NCBI GenBank assembly: GCA_910585765.1
Contig: CAJUES010000008.1
Span: 1 to 64,000, forward strand
Source of the DNA: an uncultured Lachnospiraceae bacterium
GTDB taxonomy: Bacteria; Bacillota; Clostridia; Lachnospirales; Lachnospiraceae
DNA length: 64,000 nucleotides
Direction of reading: 5' to 3'
In this document: piece after piece, positions 8,795 through 17,771 of the stretch
Layout: each line of letters starts with the position of its first letter
How positions within the stretch are numbered: position 1 is the stretch's first letter
Translations under genes and position numbers: made by a program
Notes under the pieces: generated by a model
The model's database searches: none
Seen by the model: only the letters and a program-made list of their open reading frames with translations
What the model was told of the DNA's origin: nothing

Positions 8795-10448
8795 ACTGAT
8801 CCCTCCTTATCCCTCTCATATCTCCCAGCTCCAGGGTGATGACCACGTTCGTGCAGCGGATCGTCCTCTCTGCGCCCAGCCCGTCCTTCACACCCTCAAA
8901 CGTCACAACAGCTCCGTCCTCCGACCGCTCCGTGAGTATCTTTTGGATCCTTTTCCTCTGCTCAAAATTTTTGGCACCTTTCTCGGTAAGCCCCAGCAGC
9001 ATATCGTTCAGCTGGAAATCGTTTGCCTGCTCCGTTATGAATTCGCTCTTCTCTCTGCGCAGTGTGTCCATGACGATCTCGCGGTTTCTGATCAGTTCCA
9101 CCATGATCTCTTTAAAGACGTCGACCGACGGTATGCAGATCTCCCGCGCCGCCGCGTCCGCCTCCAGGATCCCTCTCAGCTCCTCCAGCGACAGACTTCC
9201 CTTTCTCAGCGCCGCGTCGAGAAGAAACGCCAGCGCGTCCTCGTACGTTTTCAGCCTTTCCCGCTTCCTGCGCTCGAGCTCATCCTGCCACTGCTTCTCG
9301 TCAAAGTCCAGCAGCTCCTCCGCCTCCTCCGCTGTCTTCTTGCGGATCGGACGCTGCAGTTCCGTACACTTGTTCAGATTGTAGATCCTGGGGATCTGCT
9401 GATGGAACAGCGGCCTTAAAAAAATGTCCAGATTCTCGAGATACTGCGGATTTTCCAGCACCTTGTCGTAGAGCTCTGTCCGTATGGAAAACCGCCGGAT
9501 CAGCGACATCTGGGCAAGCGACTGCAGCTCCCGGTCATACAGCAGCTTCAAGTCAAAATGCAAGTTCAATATCTTCTGGTGCTCGTCGATCGTCCTGTTC
9601 AGATATCCCTCGATGATGCGGAGGTTCTCGAGCTTCTCCTCCTCCCTGGCATCCAGCTTCTGCACGTTGATATTCTGCTGTTCCAGCTCGGACGCCCTGA
9701 GCCTGACCATCTCGCGGTAGCCTGTAAACTTCTCCTTCGTGTCGCCGATCGTCTCCATATTTTCATGCATGAGTGCCTCGTAGTCCGCAACAGAGTAGCT
9801 CAGCGCGTTGCGCCGCACGCGCAGCATCGCCTCCTCGATCTTCTGCAGCTGTATGCGCATGAAATTAAAGACATTCTTGATCTCGTCGACCGCCTTGTCA
9901 TAACTCTGCTTTTCCAGATGGAGCTTGAAGATCATCTCATGGATCGTGAGCTTCATGTTATTCTCGATCTCGAGTGTGGAGAGCATCAGATTGTAGCCGT
10001 CCTCCGTCAGATAGTAGGAAGTTCTCTTTACCCCCTCGTCCACGTAGATGATGCGGTTTGCGATATAGCTGACATTCATGCTCCTGTACGCCCTGCTGTC
10101 AAAGTCAAAGCCGTCAAAATACATCGCCCTGCCCTCATTCGACAAAATGACGTTCACGATAAAATCCCCCAGCTTCTTGCAGTCGTCGTAGGACATGTTT
10201 TTCTGAAAAAAGCCCGCGTTGAGATTGTCGATGTACGCGCCGATATCGTCCATCGTGCAGCTCTCCTCCCTGAGCGACTGCTCCATGATATACAGCATCA
10301 CCGCAAAGATCGCGTTGACCTGCTCGTCCGTTTTTGCAAATCCATACTGCTTCCATGTCTGTTTCGCCATGCTGTTCTGCAGGAGAAGGGCATACATCCC
10401 GACATGCTTCATCCTCCTTGCAAACTGCTTTAAAAATTCATACTGCAT
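8784..10448 (-). CDS. jetA: Wadjet kleisin-like subunit JetA (MksF-like)
   Basis: A 554-aa protein placed as JetA, the kleisin that bridges the two JetC heads and recruits JetB. The N-terminal ~200 residues are helical and winged-helix-like. A coiled-coil region (about 200-300) contains a run of E, K and Q residues, and the C-terminal ~100 residues form the likely second head-binding domain. It resembles the DUF5716 JetA family found in Firmicutes Wadjet loci. GAGGAG lies about 6 nt upstream of the ATG. It starts 76 nt after the jetD stop and overlaps jetB. Confidence 0.83.
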   Translation of the reverse strand: MQYEFLKQFARRMKHVGMYALLLQNSMAKQTWKQYGFAKTDEQVNAIFAVMLYIMEQSLREESCTMDDIGAYIDNLNAGFFQKNMSYDDCKKLGDFIVNVILSNEGRAMYFDGFDFDSRAYRSMNVSYIANRIIYVDEGVKRTSYYLTEDGYNLMLSTLEIENNMKLTIHEMIFKLHLEKQSYDKAVDEIKNVFNFMRIQLQKIEEAMLRVRRNALSYSVADYEALMHENMETIGDTKEKFTGYREMVRLRASELEQQNINVQKLDAREEEKLENLRIIEGYLNRTIDEHQKILNLHFDLKLLYDRELQSLAQMSLIRRFSIRTELYDKVLENPQYLENLDIFLRPLFHQQIPRIYNLNKCTELQRPIRKKTAEEAEELLDFDEKQWQDELERRKRERLKTYEDALAFLLDAALRKGSLSLEELRGILEADAAAREICIPSVDVFKEIMVELIRNREIVMDTLRREKSEFITEQANDFQLNDMLLGLTEKGAKNFEQRKRIQKILTERSEDGAVVTFEGVKDGLGAERTIRCTNVVITLELGDMRGIRRDQYGV

Positions 10449-10524
10449 CGTCTCTCCTCATGCGCAAAGCATTTTTATGTACAACTGATCCGAATATCCC
10501 TCTCCATCTGCGTCACGATATTGC

Positions 10525-11526
10525 TCACACCATGTCCTGTATGTTCAATATCTCCTGCGGAATGTACCTGTCCTGTTCGAGAATTGCCTTGATCCTTGTC
10601 TGCTGCAGCTGTGAGAACCAGCCAAGAAACAGACTGCCGATATTCCGGTTCTGCCCCTCCTTCGTGCGCGGAAGATCCTCGATGCCAATGCGGTCTGCCT
10701 TTGTGAGCATCCGCTCATAAGCACACTGAAAGAGCCGGATATCATACTGTGCGCCGTATGCCGCGGCAAACTTTTCAGCAAATTTTTCATAAATTCGGAT
10801 CCCCTCATAGTCCAGATCGCCAAAATATAAAATACGGTTTTCCGGTGCCAGCATATACGGCTCGCCGCTGGTATCAAGATCCGAAAATGCCGCGATGATC
10901 CCCTTTCCAGCCCCATAGATCAAAGTCCCGATCGGTGTGCCGCAGATCGTATGCATATTCCCGCCGTGCATCAGACACTTGCGCATACTGTAAAAAGTGT
11001 CCTTATTTTCAAGAACCAGCAGGTTCTGCGGCGTCTGCCGCGTCGCTGTGTAGTACGCGATCGGCTCTGTCGTCCTGTAATAGTTAAAGAACGCTGTCTC
11101 CAATCCACAGCGCTTTAGTATCTTCTTTCCCTGCTCCTGCTTTAAAAATTTCTCCCTGTGCCAGATGTCAAAACTGCGCTCGTTTTCTGACATGCGTGTC
11201 ATAAAATCATTGTTTTTGATATAGTCGTTCAAGAGCAGGACCCACTGCCTGTCCTGAATATACTGGTCAATGTGCGCCCGGTAATAGTCCGTGGAAATGG
11301 ACGGGACGATCTCATAATTCAGCTCATAGATATACTCGGATATATCCTGCTTCTCCTCGATGATCCAATACTCCCTGTAGAGAGCCGGCGACTTTCCGTT
11401 TTTTCCGGACGCCTTCACCGGCTTGATCTTCCGGCTGTCGATCAGCGCGATGACCTTTGTGTAAAGCTCCCTATAGTCAGCTGTCCTGTAATGCGCAGAC
11501 AGGGCGTCCAGATTTGTCCTCTTCAT
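10525..11526 (-). CDS. jetD: Wadjet toprim nuclease JetD
   Basis: A protein of about 333 aa whose C-terminal half is a topoisomerase VI/Spo11-like toprim domain, the DNA-cutting subunit of Wadjet. Visible metal-binding residues are E173 in LLVLENKD and D237/D239 in YFGDLDYEG. The N-terminal half is the arm that contacts the SMC complex. The ATG at 11526 is preferred because CGGAG lies 7 nt upstream; the reading frame is open to 11565, where no ribosome site is seen. It heads the operon; a jetD-first order is what I would expect for a type II-like locus, but the subtype is not certain. Confidence 0.87.
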   Translation of the reverse strand: MKRTNLDALSAHYRTADYRELYTKVIALIDSRKIKPVKASGKNGKSPALYREYWIIEEKQDISEYIYELNYEIVPSISTDYYRAHIDQYIQDRQWVLLLNDYIKNNDFMTRMSENERSFDIWHREKFLKQEQGKKILKRCGLETAFFNYYRTTEPIAYYTATRQTPQNLLVLENKDTFYSMRKCLMHGGNMHTICGTPIGTLIYGAGKGIIAAFSDLDTSGEPYMLAPENRILYFGDLDYEGIRIYEKFAEKFAAAYGAQYDIRLFQCAYERMLTKADRIGIEDLPRTKEGQNRNIGSLFLGWFSQLQQTRIKAILEQDRYIPQEILNIQDMV

Positions 11527-11604
11527 TCCAATCTCCGTTTCTTCATTCATATCCATATCCGACATCGGACAATCTTAATGCAAAACGTTGTCCCTTATGC
11601 CTTT

Positions 11605-11686
11605 GCATCATGCGCCTGCGATCGTCTTCCAACTGCAGCTGATCTCTTATGACATCCCTGACGCAAATCATCTCTGAACAGTTGCC
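11605..11686. repeat. Diverged half-copy of the fold-back repeat seen at 38716-38870
   Basis: Read on the minus strand from 11686, this aligns with one arm of the 38.7-kb element: AACTGTTCA at the end, then a TTGYG-CA-GG block, then CTGCA...AGA..ATCGCAGGC in the same order and spacing. It spans the stop of the HD-domain gene and supplies its last codons. Confidence 0.5.
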
Positions 11687-12459
11687 GACATCGTTTTGCG
11701 CTTCAAGTACTGCTCCATCTTCTCCCGTATCTTCGCAAACTGCTCATTTGTCTTTGACAGCTCCGAGTGAAAATCCATCAGCCGGTGCAGATAACCCTGT
11801 TTCTGCACGATCTGACAGCTCACGGGATAGACCAGCTCATACACCAGCGAGATATGTCCGACTACATTGTCAACAGGTGTCCTTTTCAGATTTCTAAGGA
11901 TGCAGTGCTCCTCGTAAAATGCCTGCAGGACCTCCTCCGTCACGCTGCAGTGCGTCAATTCATAAGTTGTCACATTGTAGATCTCCTCGATCGGCACGAT
12001 GACATTGACTTTTACTATATCGATCTTGTCCGCGTCGCGCAGCAGGTCTGCAAACCGCTTCTCCCGCGGCGTATAGTCTACGGGAACACGGTATGCGCTG
12101 TGACAGCGCACTGCTTTTTCGAGGAGTTCATCCTCTGACGCGTCCTCCACATAATCCCTGATCTTTCCTTGCCTGAACAGTATGTCCGCACCAAACTCCG
12201 CGTGGTCTATGGACTGCGCGTCGATAAATGTGCCGTAGCGCCTCAACTGCTCAAAGCGCCCCACGTCGTGCAGCAGCCCTGTGAGCCATGACAACCTGAT
12301 CTCGTCCTCGTCAAATCCTGACTGTGCGGCAATCTGCTCACACAGCGCACATACCCTGTAGGTATGGTCGATCTTCAACCTGACTTTCTCGTCAGTGATA
12401 TCATAATGTCCAGTATATTCCTGAAATGCCGCCAATGCCCTCTGTCTGTCGATCACCAT
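11668..12459 (-). CDS. HD-domain phosphohydrolase
   Basis: A 263-aa HD-superfamily protein, a metal-dependent phosphohydrolase fold acting on nucleotides or related phosphoesters; the substrate cannot be told. Metal ligands are visible as H32 (DHTYRV), H64-D65 (LLHDVGR), H86 (DHAEFG), H120 (CHSAYR) and D142 (RDADK). The start at 12459 is chosen because AGGAGGAG lies 6 nt upstream; a longer frame to 12528 has no such site. The last codons (MSATVQR) coincide with a dispersed repeat, so the C-terminus may have been reset by an insertion. It sits beside jetD but in a separate unit. Confidence 0.82.
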   Translation of the reverse strand: MVIDRQRALAAFQEYTGHYDITDEKVRLKIDHTYRVCALCEQIAAQSGFDEDEIRLSWLTGLLHDVGRFEQLRRYGTFIDAQSIDHAEFGADILFRQGKIRDYVEDASEDELLEKAVRCHSAYRVPVDYTPREKRFADLLRDADKIDIVKVNVIVPIEEIYNVTTYELTHCSVTEEVLQAFYEEHCILRNLKRTPVDNVVGHISLVYELVYPVSCQIVQKQGYLHRLMDFHSELSKTNEQFAKIREKMEQYLKRKTMSATVQR

Positions 12460-12531
12460 TTTATCTCCTCCTGCACGCCCGCACGCGCACGAATAATCAT
12501 TAATACCAAAGTACACAGATCGCACCATCCA

Positions 12532-12825
12532 TTACGTATGATCCCTATTCTTTTTTATCGCCTGTACTGCCTCTTCGTACGCCTTCTTGGTCCTGTCATC
12601 AAACAACACCCACAAAACCATGTCAATTAAGTCCGGATTTTCATCTAAAAACCGCTCCACGGTTCCGACCGTGTGAATGATGTGTCTGCAGGGAAGCCGG
12701 TACGCTTTCGTGATCTTTGCCTGTCCCGTCTTGCAGCCGCCCAGCTGTCGGCATTCAAACAGCAGATCCGGCCCCGCCGCCCTGTGGATCGCACCGTCGA
12801 CACCCCCGCCGCGCATAAAAATCAA
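12532..12825 (-). pseudogene. Macro-domain (ADP-ribose-binding) gene, start lost and middle deleted
   Basis: The 97-codon remnant carries the macro-domain motif GGGVDGAIHRAAG, then GCKTGQAKITKAYRLPC and HTVG. It then jumps straight to FLDENPDLIDMVLWVLFDD, which belongs to the end of the domain. About 70-80 residues containing the second ADP-ribose loop (normally near SAGVYGYP) are missing, in frame. The usual N-terminal segment ending in VNAANSSL is absent upstream, leaving only a TTG or internal ATG start. An active deacetylase is unlikely. Confidence 0.75.
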
Positions 12826-12992
12826 GACGCCTCCGGAACACGCGCTGTATTCAATAGTATATCATACTTTCTCCACATTACAATCATACTGCAATAGACT
12901 TTCTTTAGAATTTTCCAGACTATATTCTGCACATGGCCGGTGAGCTCCCCCCACCCGTACACCGCCGATACCCGATACAATGCATGCACAGC

Positions 12993-13024
12993 AAAAACCC
13001 TGATAATCTAACTTACCAGGGTTT
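12993..13024 (-). terminator. Terminator of tRNA-Gln
   Basis: AAACCCTG and CAGGGTTT stem followed by TTTTT on the minus strand, 4 nt after the tRNA. Confidence 0.8.
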
Positions 13025-13028
13025 CAAG

Positions 13029-13100
13029 CAGCGCTACAAGGATTCGAACCTTGAAATGACGGAGTCAGAGTCCGTTGCCTTACCGTTTGGCGATAGCGCT
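13029..13100 (-). tRNA. tRNA-Gln (anticodon CUG)
   Basis: A 72-nt cloverleaf. Acceptor arms AGCGCTA/TAGCGCT pair fully with discriminator G. The D arm reads CGCCAAACGGTAAGGC. The anticodon stem ACGGA/TCCGT encloses loop CTCTGAC, giving CUG. The T arm is CAAGG-TTCGAAT-CCTTG. CCA is not encoded. It marks the right edge of the defence-gene cluster, a common island boundary. Confidence 0.95.
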
Positions 13101-13141
13101 ATCTCTATTCAATTTGTGCACTACTCTGTAGCACGTTATTT

Positions 13142-13170
13142 AGTATATACCATGTTTTGAAAAAAAGCAA
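13142..13170 (-). promoter_or_regulatory. Promoter of tRNA-Gln
   Basis: TTGCTT (13165-13170), 17-nt spacer, TATACT (13142-13147), about 42 nt upstream of the tRNA 5' end. Confidence 0.65.
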
Positions 13171-13214
13171 GTACTTTTTTACTTTTTTTTATTTTTTATT
13201 ACAGCATAACGTGC

Positions 13215-15611
13215 TTATCCGTCTGAATCCATAAAATACTGTGCGAACGCGTCGACCTCGGAAGAAATCTCGTTGGACAGATACCGGAATGTGTTGTCCG
13301 CAAACGGCTGCACCACGATCTTGCTCGTGAACGCGCAGTCTGTGTCATAGTCGATCCACACCCCCTCCACAGACAGTGTGATCATGCCGGCATCACTGAT
13401 GCTGTAATCGACGACCTCCCCAAACGGCGCATGCGGGGTTGCGAAGATCATTTCATACGGATAGCTGTCGCTGTCGGCGTCATAGCCGCATTTCGACCGA
13501 ATCTGCTCCCTCGATACCGGGAAGTACGTCATCATGATCCGCTCATAGAGTTCCGACGGTATCTGGTCATTTTCCGCCCTCAGATACACGCCTGTGTCGA
13601 TGCGGTAGATGTCCTCAAACATGCAGGGCATCAATATCTCCTCCACATTGCTGCTGTCCCAGTCCGTCGCAAAAGCGTTGTAATTCACAAAGCTCAATCC
13701 GTCCACATACTTTTCAGTCAGTTCCCTGCACTTTTCCGGCATCGGGCTCACACGCAGAAACTGGTTCTCATCCGAGTGGACGATCTGATCCGTGTAGCGA
13801 TAGATGAAATATCCCTTTTCTGTCATGTGCATCTTTGCCACATCGCTGATCAAAGTGTTTTTTATCCTGGGCTGCCCGCCCTCCTGCCAGCCGATCCCTA
13901 TATAATAGGTCTGTATGCCACCGCCTGTATCACCGTTCCTGTACACAAATGTGAGCGCGCCGATCAGCCCGTCCTGCATCACATCATAGACAGTCACCAT
14001 GGCGTCCTGCTTTTGCTCATATGCATCGTAAAACGCTTCAAATCTCTCGTGGTTCTGCATGTTCATATTTTCAGAAATGCTGACAAAACCTGCCTTTCCC
14101 AAAAGCTCCGTCACCTCCCTGCACTGTGCCGGGCCAAAATCCCTGACATCGGAAGCATACGAGGGTCCCTCCTCGATCTCCACATTCCTGTACACTCCGC
14201 TGGCCTGGCCTGCCGCTGTCAGCACTGTGTCTTGCAGCTCGTCCCTCTCCGCATCCGTCAGCAGACAGCTGTCCGCCTGCGGAAGATACCAGAGCGTATC
14301 ATCCGCATCCGATCCGTCCCGGACCGCACTGGTCTCCTCAGACGCATGACCTGCGTAGACCTCATCCCACTCCTGCGCTGTCAGACGCTCTGTATGCCAC
14401 CACGCATCGCATCCCCCCTCTGTTATCTTGTTGGAGACATACTGAAATCCGCCATCCTGCAGTTTCCGGATCACCACCTCGTGTGCAAATGCCTTTGCCG
14501 TACCTTCGTATGCAAAGACCGCATTCACAGTCAGTGTGATCGTCCCATCTGCATTCTCAGAGCATTTCACAACCTCCGGGCAGGGCACGTTAGAACAGCC
14601 GGCCTCATAGAGCCCTCTCGGCTTGTACTCATAGGATCGATCCTCTGCAAAATAAACCGTGTTTGACCGGAGTACACCTGGATCCACATTGAGACAGGTT
14701 CCGATCACGCTCTCAAATTCGCTCTCCGCGACCCTGTACACAAAACCGACTCCGGGATTCTCGCAGGCTGTGTATGGGTTCTGCTTCTGATAGCACATAG
14801 GATAAAACTTGTCAAACAGATCATAAAAATCCAGATTTGCTAGACTGGTGCTGTCCCCCTCGCTCCAGTTTGCAAGAAACAGATCATTGTCCTCATAACC
14901 GACCGGCTGGATATATTTCCGGCACAATTCCCTGCATTGCGCATCCAGCGGCGCTACCCTGAGCGCGGCATGTTCCGGCTCGTCCGTCAGCGAAATGATG
15001 TAATAGTCATCTGCAAAATAGCGCCCCGCAAATATCAGATACCCCTCCTCTGTATACTGCCACTGCTCTGCAGGATAGTACACCGTGTCCTCGTGCAGGA
15101 GATTTCCGTCTGTGTCAAAACGATAGTACCCCCTGGCAACGTTCACGCTGCCGTCTTTTGTCTGAAAGTCATATTGCCGGAATCCGCCCGCCGTCCTGAC
15201 GATCCCTGCCGGAGTGATCACTTCTGTGCACATTACTTCGATGATAGAGAGCTCCGCCTCCTCCTCTGCATCAACCGCTCTGCAAAATGCCAATACCTGC
15301 TCTGGATTTGTCATATCGATCTGATTCTCACTGTCGACCGCCGCGTAACCATTCTCGCCAAAACACCTGATAAGGTCGTGCATCAGGTCTTCCTGCGCGG
15401 AGTCCTCACAGACCTGGCGGTAGAGCGCGACAACCTGATCCGCATCTTCGCCGCACTGCTCCTTGCCTTCAAACAGGACGATCTCCGTCGGCTCCTGCGG
15501 CTGACTGCTGCAGGCTGACAGCACAGACACAACGATCACAAATAAAATGTTCATGATAAACCAATCTGCTATACCGGATAGCACGCTCTCTGACTTCCTG
15601 AATCTTTTCAT
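13215..15611 (-). CDS. Large lipoprotein with two tandem homologous domains (DUF6070-like)
   Basis: Predicted 798-aa exported lipoprotein of unknown function. A hydrophobic N-terminal segment ends in the lipobox LSAC (cysteine near residue 34). The rest is an internal duplication: each half runs from a helical start through a YxFxxD/FVYRNGDTG-type beta region to an R(V)(A/S)P-x(6)-CREL(C/T)(R/E)KY motif. The first copy spans about 40-415, the second about 450-795. AGGAGG lies about 10 nt before the ATG at 15611; the upstream ATG at 15632 lacks a ribosome site. It may be tentatively compared with DUF6070 proteins of Clostridia. It is followed 115 nt downstream by the tRNA. Confidence 0.7.
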   Translation of the reverse strand: MKRFRKSESVLSGIADWFIMNILFVIVVSVLSACSSQPQEPTEIVLFEGKEQCGEDADQVVALYRQVCEDSAQEDLMHDLIRCFGENGYAAVDSENQIDMTNPEQVLAFCRAVDAEEEAELSIIEVMCTEVITPAGIVRTAGGFRQYDFQTKDGSVNVARGYYRFDTDGNLLHEDTVYYPAEQWQYTEEGYLIFAGRYFADDYYIISLTDEPEHAALRVAPLDAQCRELCRKYIQPVGYEDNDLFLANWSEGDSTSLANLDFYDLFDKFYPMCYQKQNPYTACENPGVGFVYRVAESEFESVIGTCLNVDPGVLRSNTVYFAEDRSYEYKPRGLYEAGCSNVPCPEVVKCSENADGTITLTVNAVFAYEGTAKAFAHEVVIRKLQDGGFQYVSNKITEGGCDAWWHTERLTAQEWDEVYAGHASEETSAVRDGSDADDTLWYLPQADSCLLTDAERDELQDTVLTAAGQASGVYRNVEIEEGPSYASDVRDFGPAQCREVTELLGKAGFVSISENMNMQNHERFEAFYDAYEQKQDAMVTVYDVMQDGLIGALTFVYRNGDTGGGIQTYYIGIGWQEGGQPRIKNTLISDVAKMHMTEKGYFIYRYTDQIVHSDENQFLRVSPMPEKCRELTEKYVDGLSFVNYNAFATDWDSSNVEEILMPCMFEDIYRIDTGVYLRAENDQIPSELYERIMMTYFPVSREQIRSKCGYDADSDSYPYEMIFATPHAPFGEVVDYSISDAGMITLSVEGVWIDYDTDCAFTSKIVVQPFADNTFRYLSNEISSEVDAFAQYFMDSDG

Positions 15612-15743
15612 TGGACTATCTCCTCCTGCCATTAATACTACACTTGTAAGATTTAGAAGTCAAGTAAAATTTTCTTTTATTGGTGTCATGATCGGAGGAC
15701 CGGCGGCATGTCTTTCTTCACCGATCCATAATACCGCCTGTCC

Positions 15744-17306
15744 TCAGCGCTCGGACTGATCAGCGTCCGGTCCGAACGCTGATCCTACAAAATCATAAAC
15801 GTCCTGTGTACGGATCTCCACACGCTCCTCCGGGTCCGTATCCTTCTGCAGATAGATATACAGAGGCGCATCTGTCATGAGACCGCCGCCGACCCACAGA
15901 GAAAACATCTCATCGATCTCATAGACCCGGATATACAGCCCCGATCCGGTCTCCACATGATCATACCACTCAAAGTCCGCCCATGTCAGCTCCTCCCCGA
16001 ACTCGGAAAGACGCTGCACCTCCTCCAGTGTCAGCCGGTTCCTGCCGTCCCCGCTGCCTTCCCTGATCCACGGCCGGTACATCCATTGCCGCTGCGCCGA
16101 GTCTGTCTCATACGTGCCAACGGGCACTCCGCACTCCTGATACACATAAATATAGTTTTTGTTATGCGGGCTTGTATAATACGCGCAGCCCTCCAAGCCC
16201 GTGTCATTTGCCTGCGCACGATCCAGCGTTCCGGCATACACATAGCCGTAAGGCAGCCTCGACGCCGGCATATAGGGATCGATATATCTGGAAGAATCCA
16301 TGAGGATCGCCGGGCGCACAGCCCATTGGCGGTTTTCCTCCGTATCTTCTCTGGGATCGGTCAAAAAGCAGACGGCGACCGCTATGCTGACCAGGACCGC
16401 CGTCGCGGTCAGCCAGAATGCCGGCCTCCTGTAATGCAGTACATTCCGCACGCGCTCCGCCACGCCCGTCTCCCCAAAAGCCAGCGGACAGACCGCAGCA
16501 GTCCTGCGCGGCACACTGCACGAGAGCAGCGCTTCCGAATAATCCGCCCTTTGCGCGGCGCTTAGATTCCGCACAACCCGCTCGTCACAGGCAAGTTCCA
16601 TATCCCGGCAGAACAGGGCATACGCCGCCCAGACCAGGGGATCGTACCAATACAGCGAAACCAGCAGAAAACCGATCAGTTTCCACCATTGGTCATGATG
16701 TCTGATATGCGCCTGTTCATGCGCGATGACATATTCCTGGTCTTTCTGTGCCAGACGAAACGGCAGATAGATGCGGGGACGTACGAATCCAAGCACAAAG
16801 GGCGATACAGCGCATTCGCTCTGCCAGACAGGAACCCGCACCGCACCGACCATACATTCCTGAAACAACACCGCAGTCTGAACGCGTCCGCACAGCCGCC
16901 AATAGCTGATCGCCGCGTACAATACCATCAAAACGACACCTGCGATCCAACAGACCGCAGCGATGAAAAGAGCGATCTGCAGCGGGTTTGCGCTCTCCTC
17001 CGGGCTGGGGGCAAATGCCTGCATGATCACCGGATTGACAGCGCTGTTGACGGCAGTGATCCCACTGTGGATCCGAGGTCTTTGCATATACACAATATCC
17101 GGGCTGATGGTCTCCGCACTTGGAATCAGGCTAAAGATGCTCTGGATCGATACAGGCATCACCAGCCGCAGTGCAGCGATCCCCCACAGCGCGAACATCA
17201 GCTGCCTTGGCGCTCTGCGCAGCAAAAGCCTGAGGATCATCACCGCGAGCACCAGCCATCCTGCCGCGATCCCCATGTTGACAGATTTCAGGAAAATGTC
17301 AGTCAT
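15744..17306 (-). CDS. BlaR1/MecR1-family M56 peptidase (antirepressor)
   Basis: A 520-aa membrane metalloprotease of the M56 family. N-terminal transmembrane helices are followed by the zinc motif HEQAH at 196-200 and a downstream DMELACDE helix supplying the third ligand, then another membrane span near 310-330. In BlaR1 systems such a protease is activated by an outside signal and leads to cleavage of the BlaI repressor. The C-terminal ~180 residues outside the membrane do not show the penicillin-binding SxxK/KTG motifs, so the signal here is probably not sensed by a beta-lactam-binding domain. It overlaps blaI by 8 nt; the ATG at 17306 has GGAAGGGGGG upstream. Confidence 0.85.
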   Translation of the reverse strand: MTDIFLKSVNMGIAAGWLVLAVMILRLLLRRAPRQLMFALWGIAALRLVMPVSIQSIFSLIPSAETISPDIVYMQRPRIHSGITAVNSAVNPVIMQAFAPSPEESANPLQIALFIAAVCWIAGVVLMVLYAAISYWRLCGRVQTAVLFQECMVGAVRVPVWQSECAVSPFVLGFVRPRIYLPFRLAQKDQEYVIAHEQAHIRHHDQWWKLIGFLLVSLYWYDPLVWAAYALFCRDMELACDERVVRNLSAAQRADYSEALLSCSVPRRTAAVCPLAFGETGVAERVRNVLHYRRPAFWLTATAVLVSIAVAVCFLTDPREDTEENRQWAVRPAILMDSSRYIDPYMPASRLPYGYVYAGTLDRAQANDTGLEGCAYYTSPHNKNYIYVYQECGVPVGTYETDSAQRQWMYRPWIREGSGDGRNRLTLEEVQRLSEFGEELTWADFEWYDHVETGSGLYIRVYEIDEMFSLWVGGGLMTDAPLYIYLQKDTDPEERVEIRTQDVYDFVGSAFGPDADQSER

Positions 17307-17700
17307 CTGCTTCCCCCCTTCCGTCATGATCCTGACTATTGTGATCACGAAAGCGGTCGATCATCTGCTGCACCGCGTCGATCTCCCTCTCCGAAATCCT
17401 CCGATGCCTCGTGAATGCCGCCACAAATGCCGGGAGCGAACCCCCAAATTTCTTCTCGACAAGCGCATCGATCTCGGCCGCCTGAACATCATCTTTGGAA
17501 ACCAGAGCGGTCACGACAGAATTCTCATTTTTCAGCACGCCGCGCTCCGAGAGGCGCTTGATCACAGTATAAACCGTCGTCGGTTTCCAGCCAAGCCGCT
17601 CCCCGCACAGTCTCACCAGCTCACCGCTGCCGACAGGCTCATGCTCCCACAGGATCAGGCAGAACCGATACTCACTCTCAAATATTTTTGGCATTTCCAT
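17299..17700 (-). CDS. BlaI/MecI/CopY-family repressor
   Basis: A 133-aa winged-helix repressor: recognition region ELVRLCGERLGWKPTTVYTVIKRLSERGVL, then VSKDDVQAAEIDALVEKKFGGS, the dimerisation segment typical of BlaI. It is paired with and overlaps the M56 peptidase. It should bind the two palindromes at 17717-17758 and repress its own operon until cleaved. RBS AGGAGG lies 8 nt before the ATG. Confidence 0.93.
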   Translation of the reverse strand: MEMPKIFESEYRFCLILWEHEPVGSGELVRLCGERLGWKPTTVYTVIKRLSERGVLKNENSVVTALVSKDDVQAAEIDALVEKKFGGSLPAFVAAFTRHRRISEREIDAVQQMIDRFRDHNSQDHDGRGEADD

Positions 17701-17716
17701 AGTGCATCCTCCTATT

Positions 17717-17732
17717 CTCTAATGCGTTAGAG
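17717..17732. promoter_or_regulatory. BlaI-type operator, proximal copy
   Basis: CTCTAATGCGTTAGAG is an almost perfect 16-bp palindrome lying between the promoter and the ribosome site of the blaI-like gene. A second copy lies 26 bp away, centre to centre. Confidence 0.75.
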
Positions 17733-17741
17733 TTCATATTT

Positions 17742-17770
17742 ACACTAACACATTAGAGCCGTGATGTCAA
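17742..17770 (-). promoter_or_regulatory. Promoter and distal operator of the blaI-like operon
   Basis: TTGACA (17765-17770), 17-nt spacer and TAGTGT (17742-17747). The second palindrome, CTAACACATTAG at 17745-17756, covers the -10 box, so a bound repressor would block polymerase directly. Confidence 0.65.
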
Positions 17771-17771
17771 C

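Noticed and set aside
12993..13100. Prophage or integrative element inserted at tRNA-Gln
   Set aside because: No direct repeat of the tRNA 3' end was found in the window and the only recombinase is 25 kb away without phage genes.
13431..14666. Plus-strand open frame of 411 codons opposite the large lipoprotein gene
   Set aside because: It is a shadow frame: no ribosome site, basic low-complexity translation, and the minus-strand gene has a signal peptide and duplicated domains.
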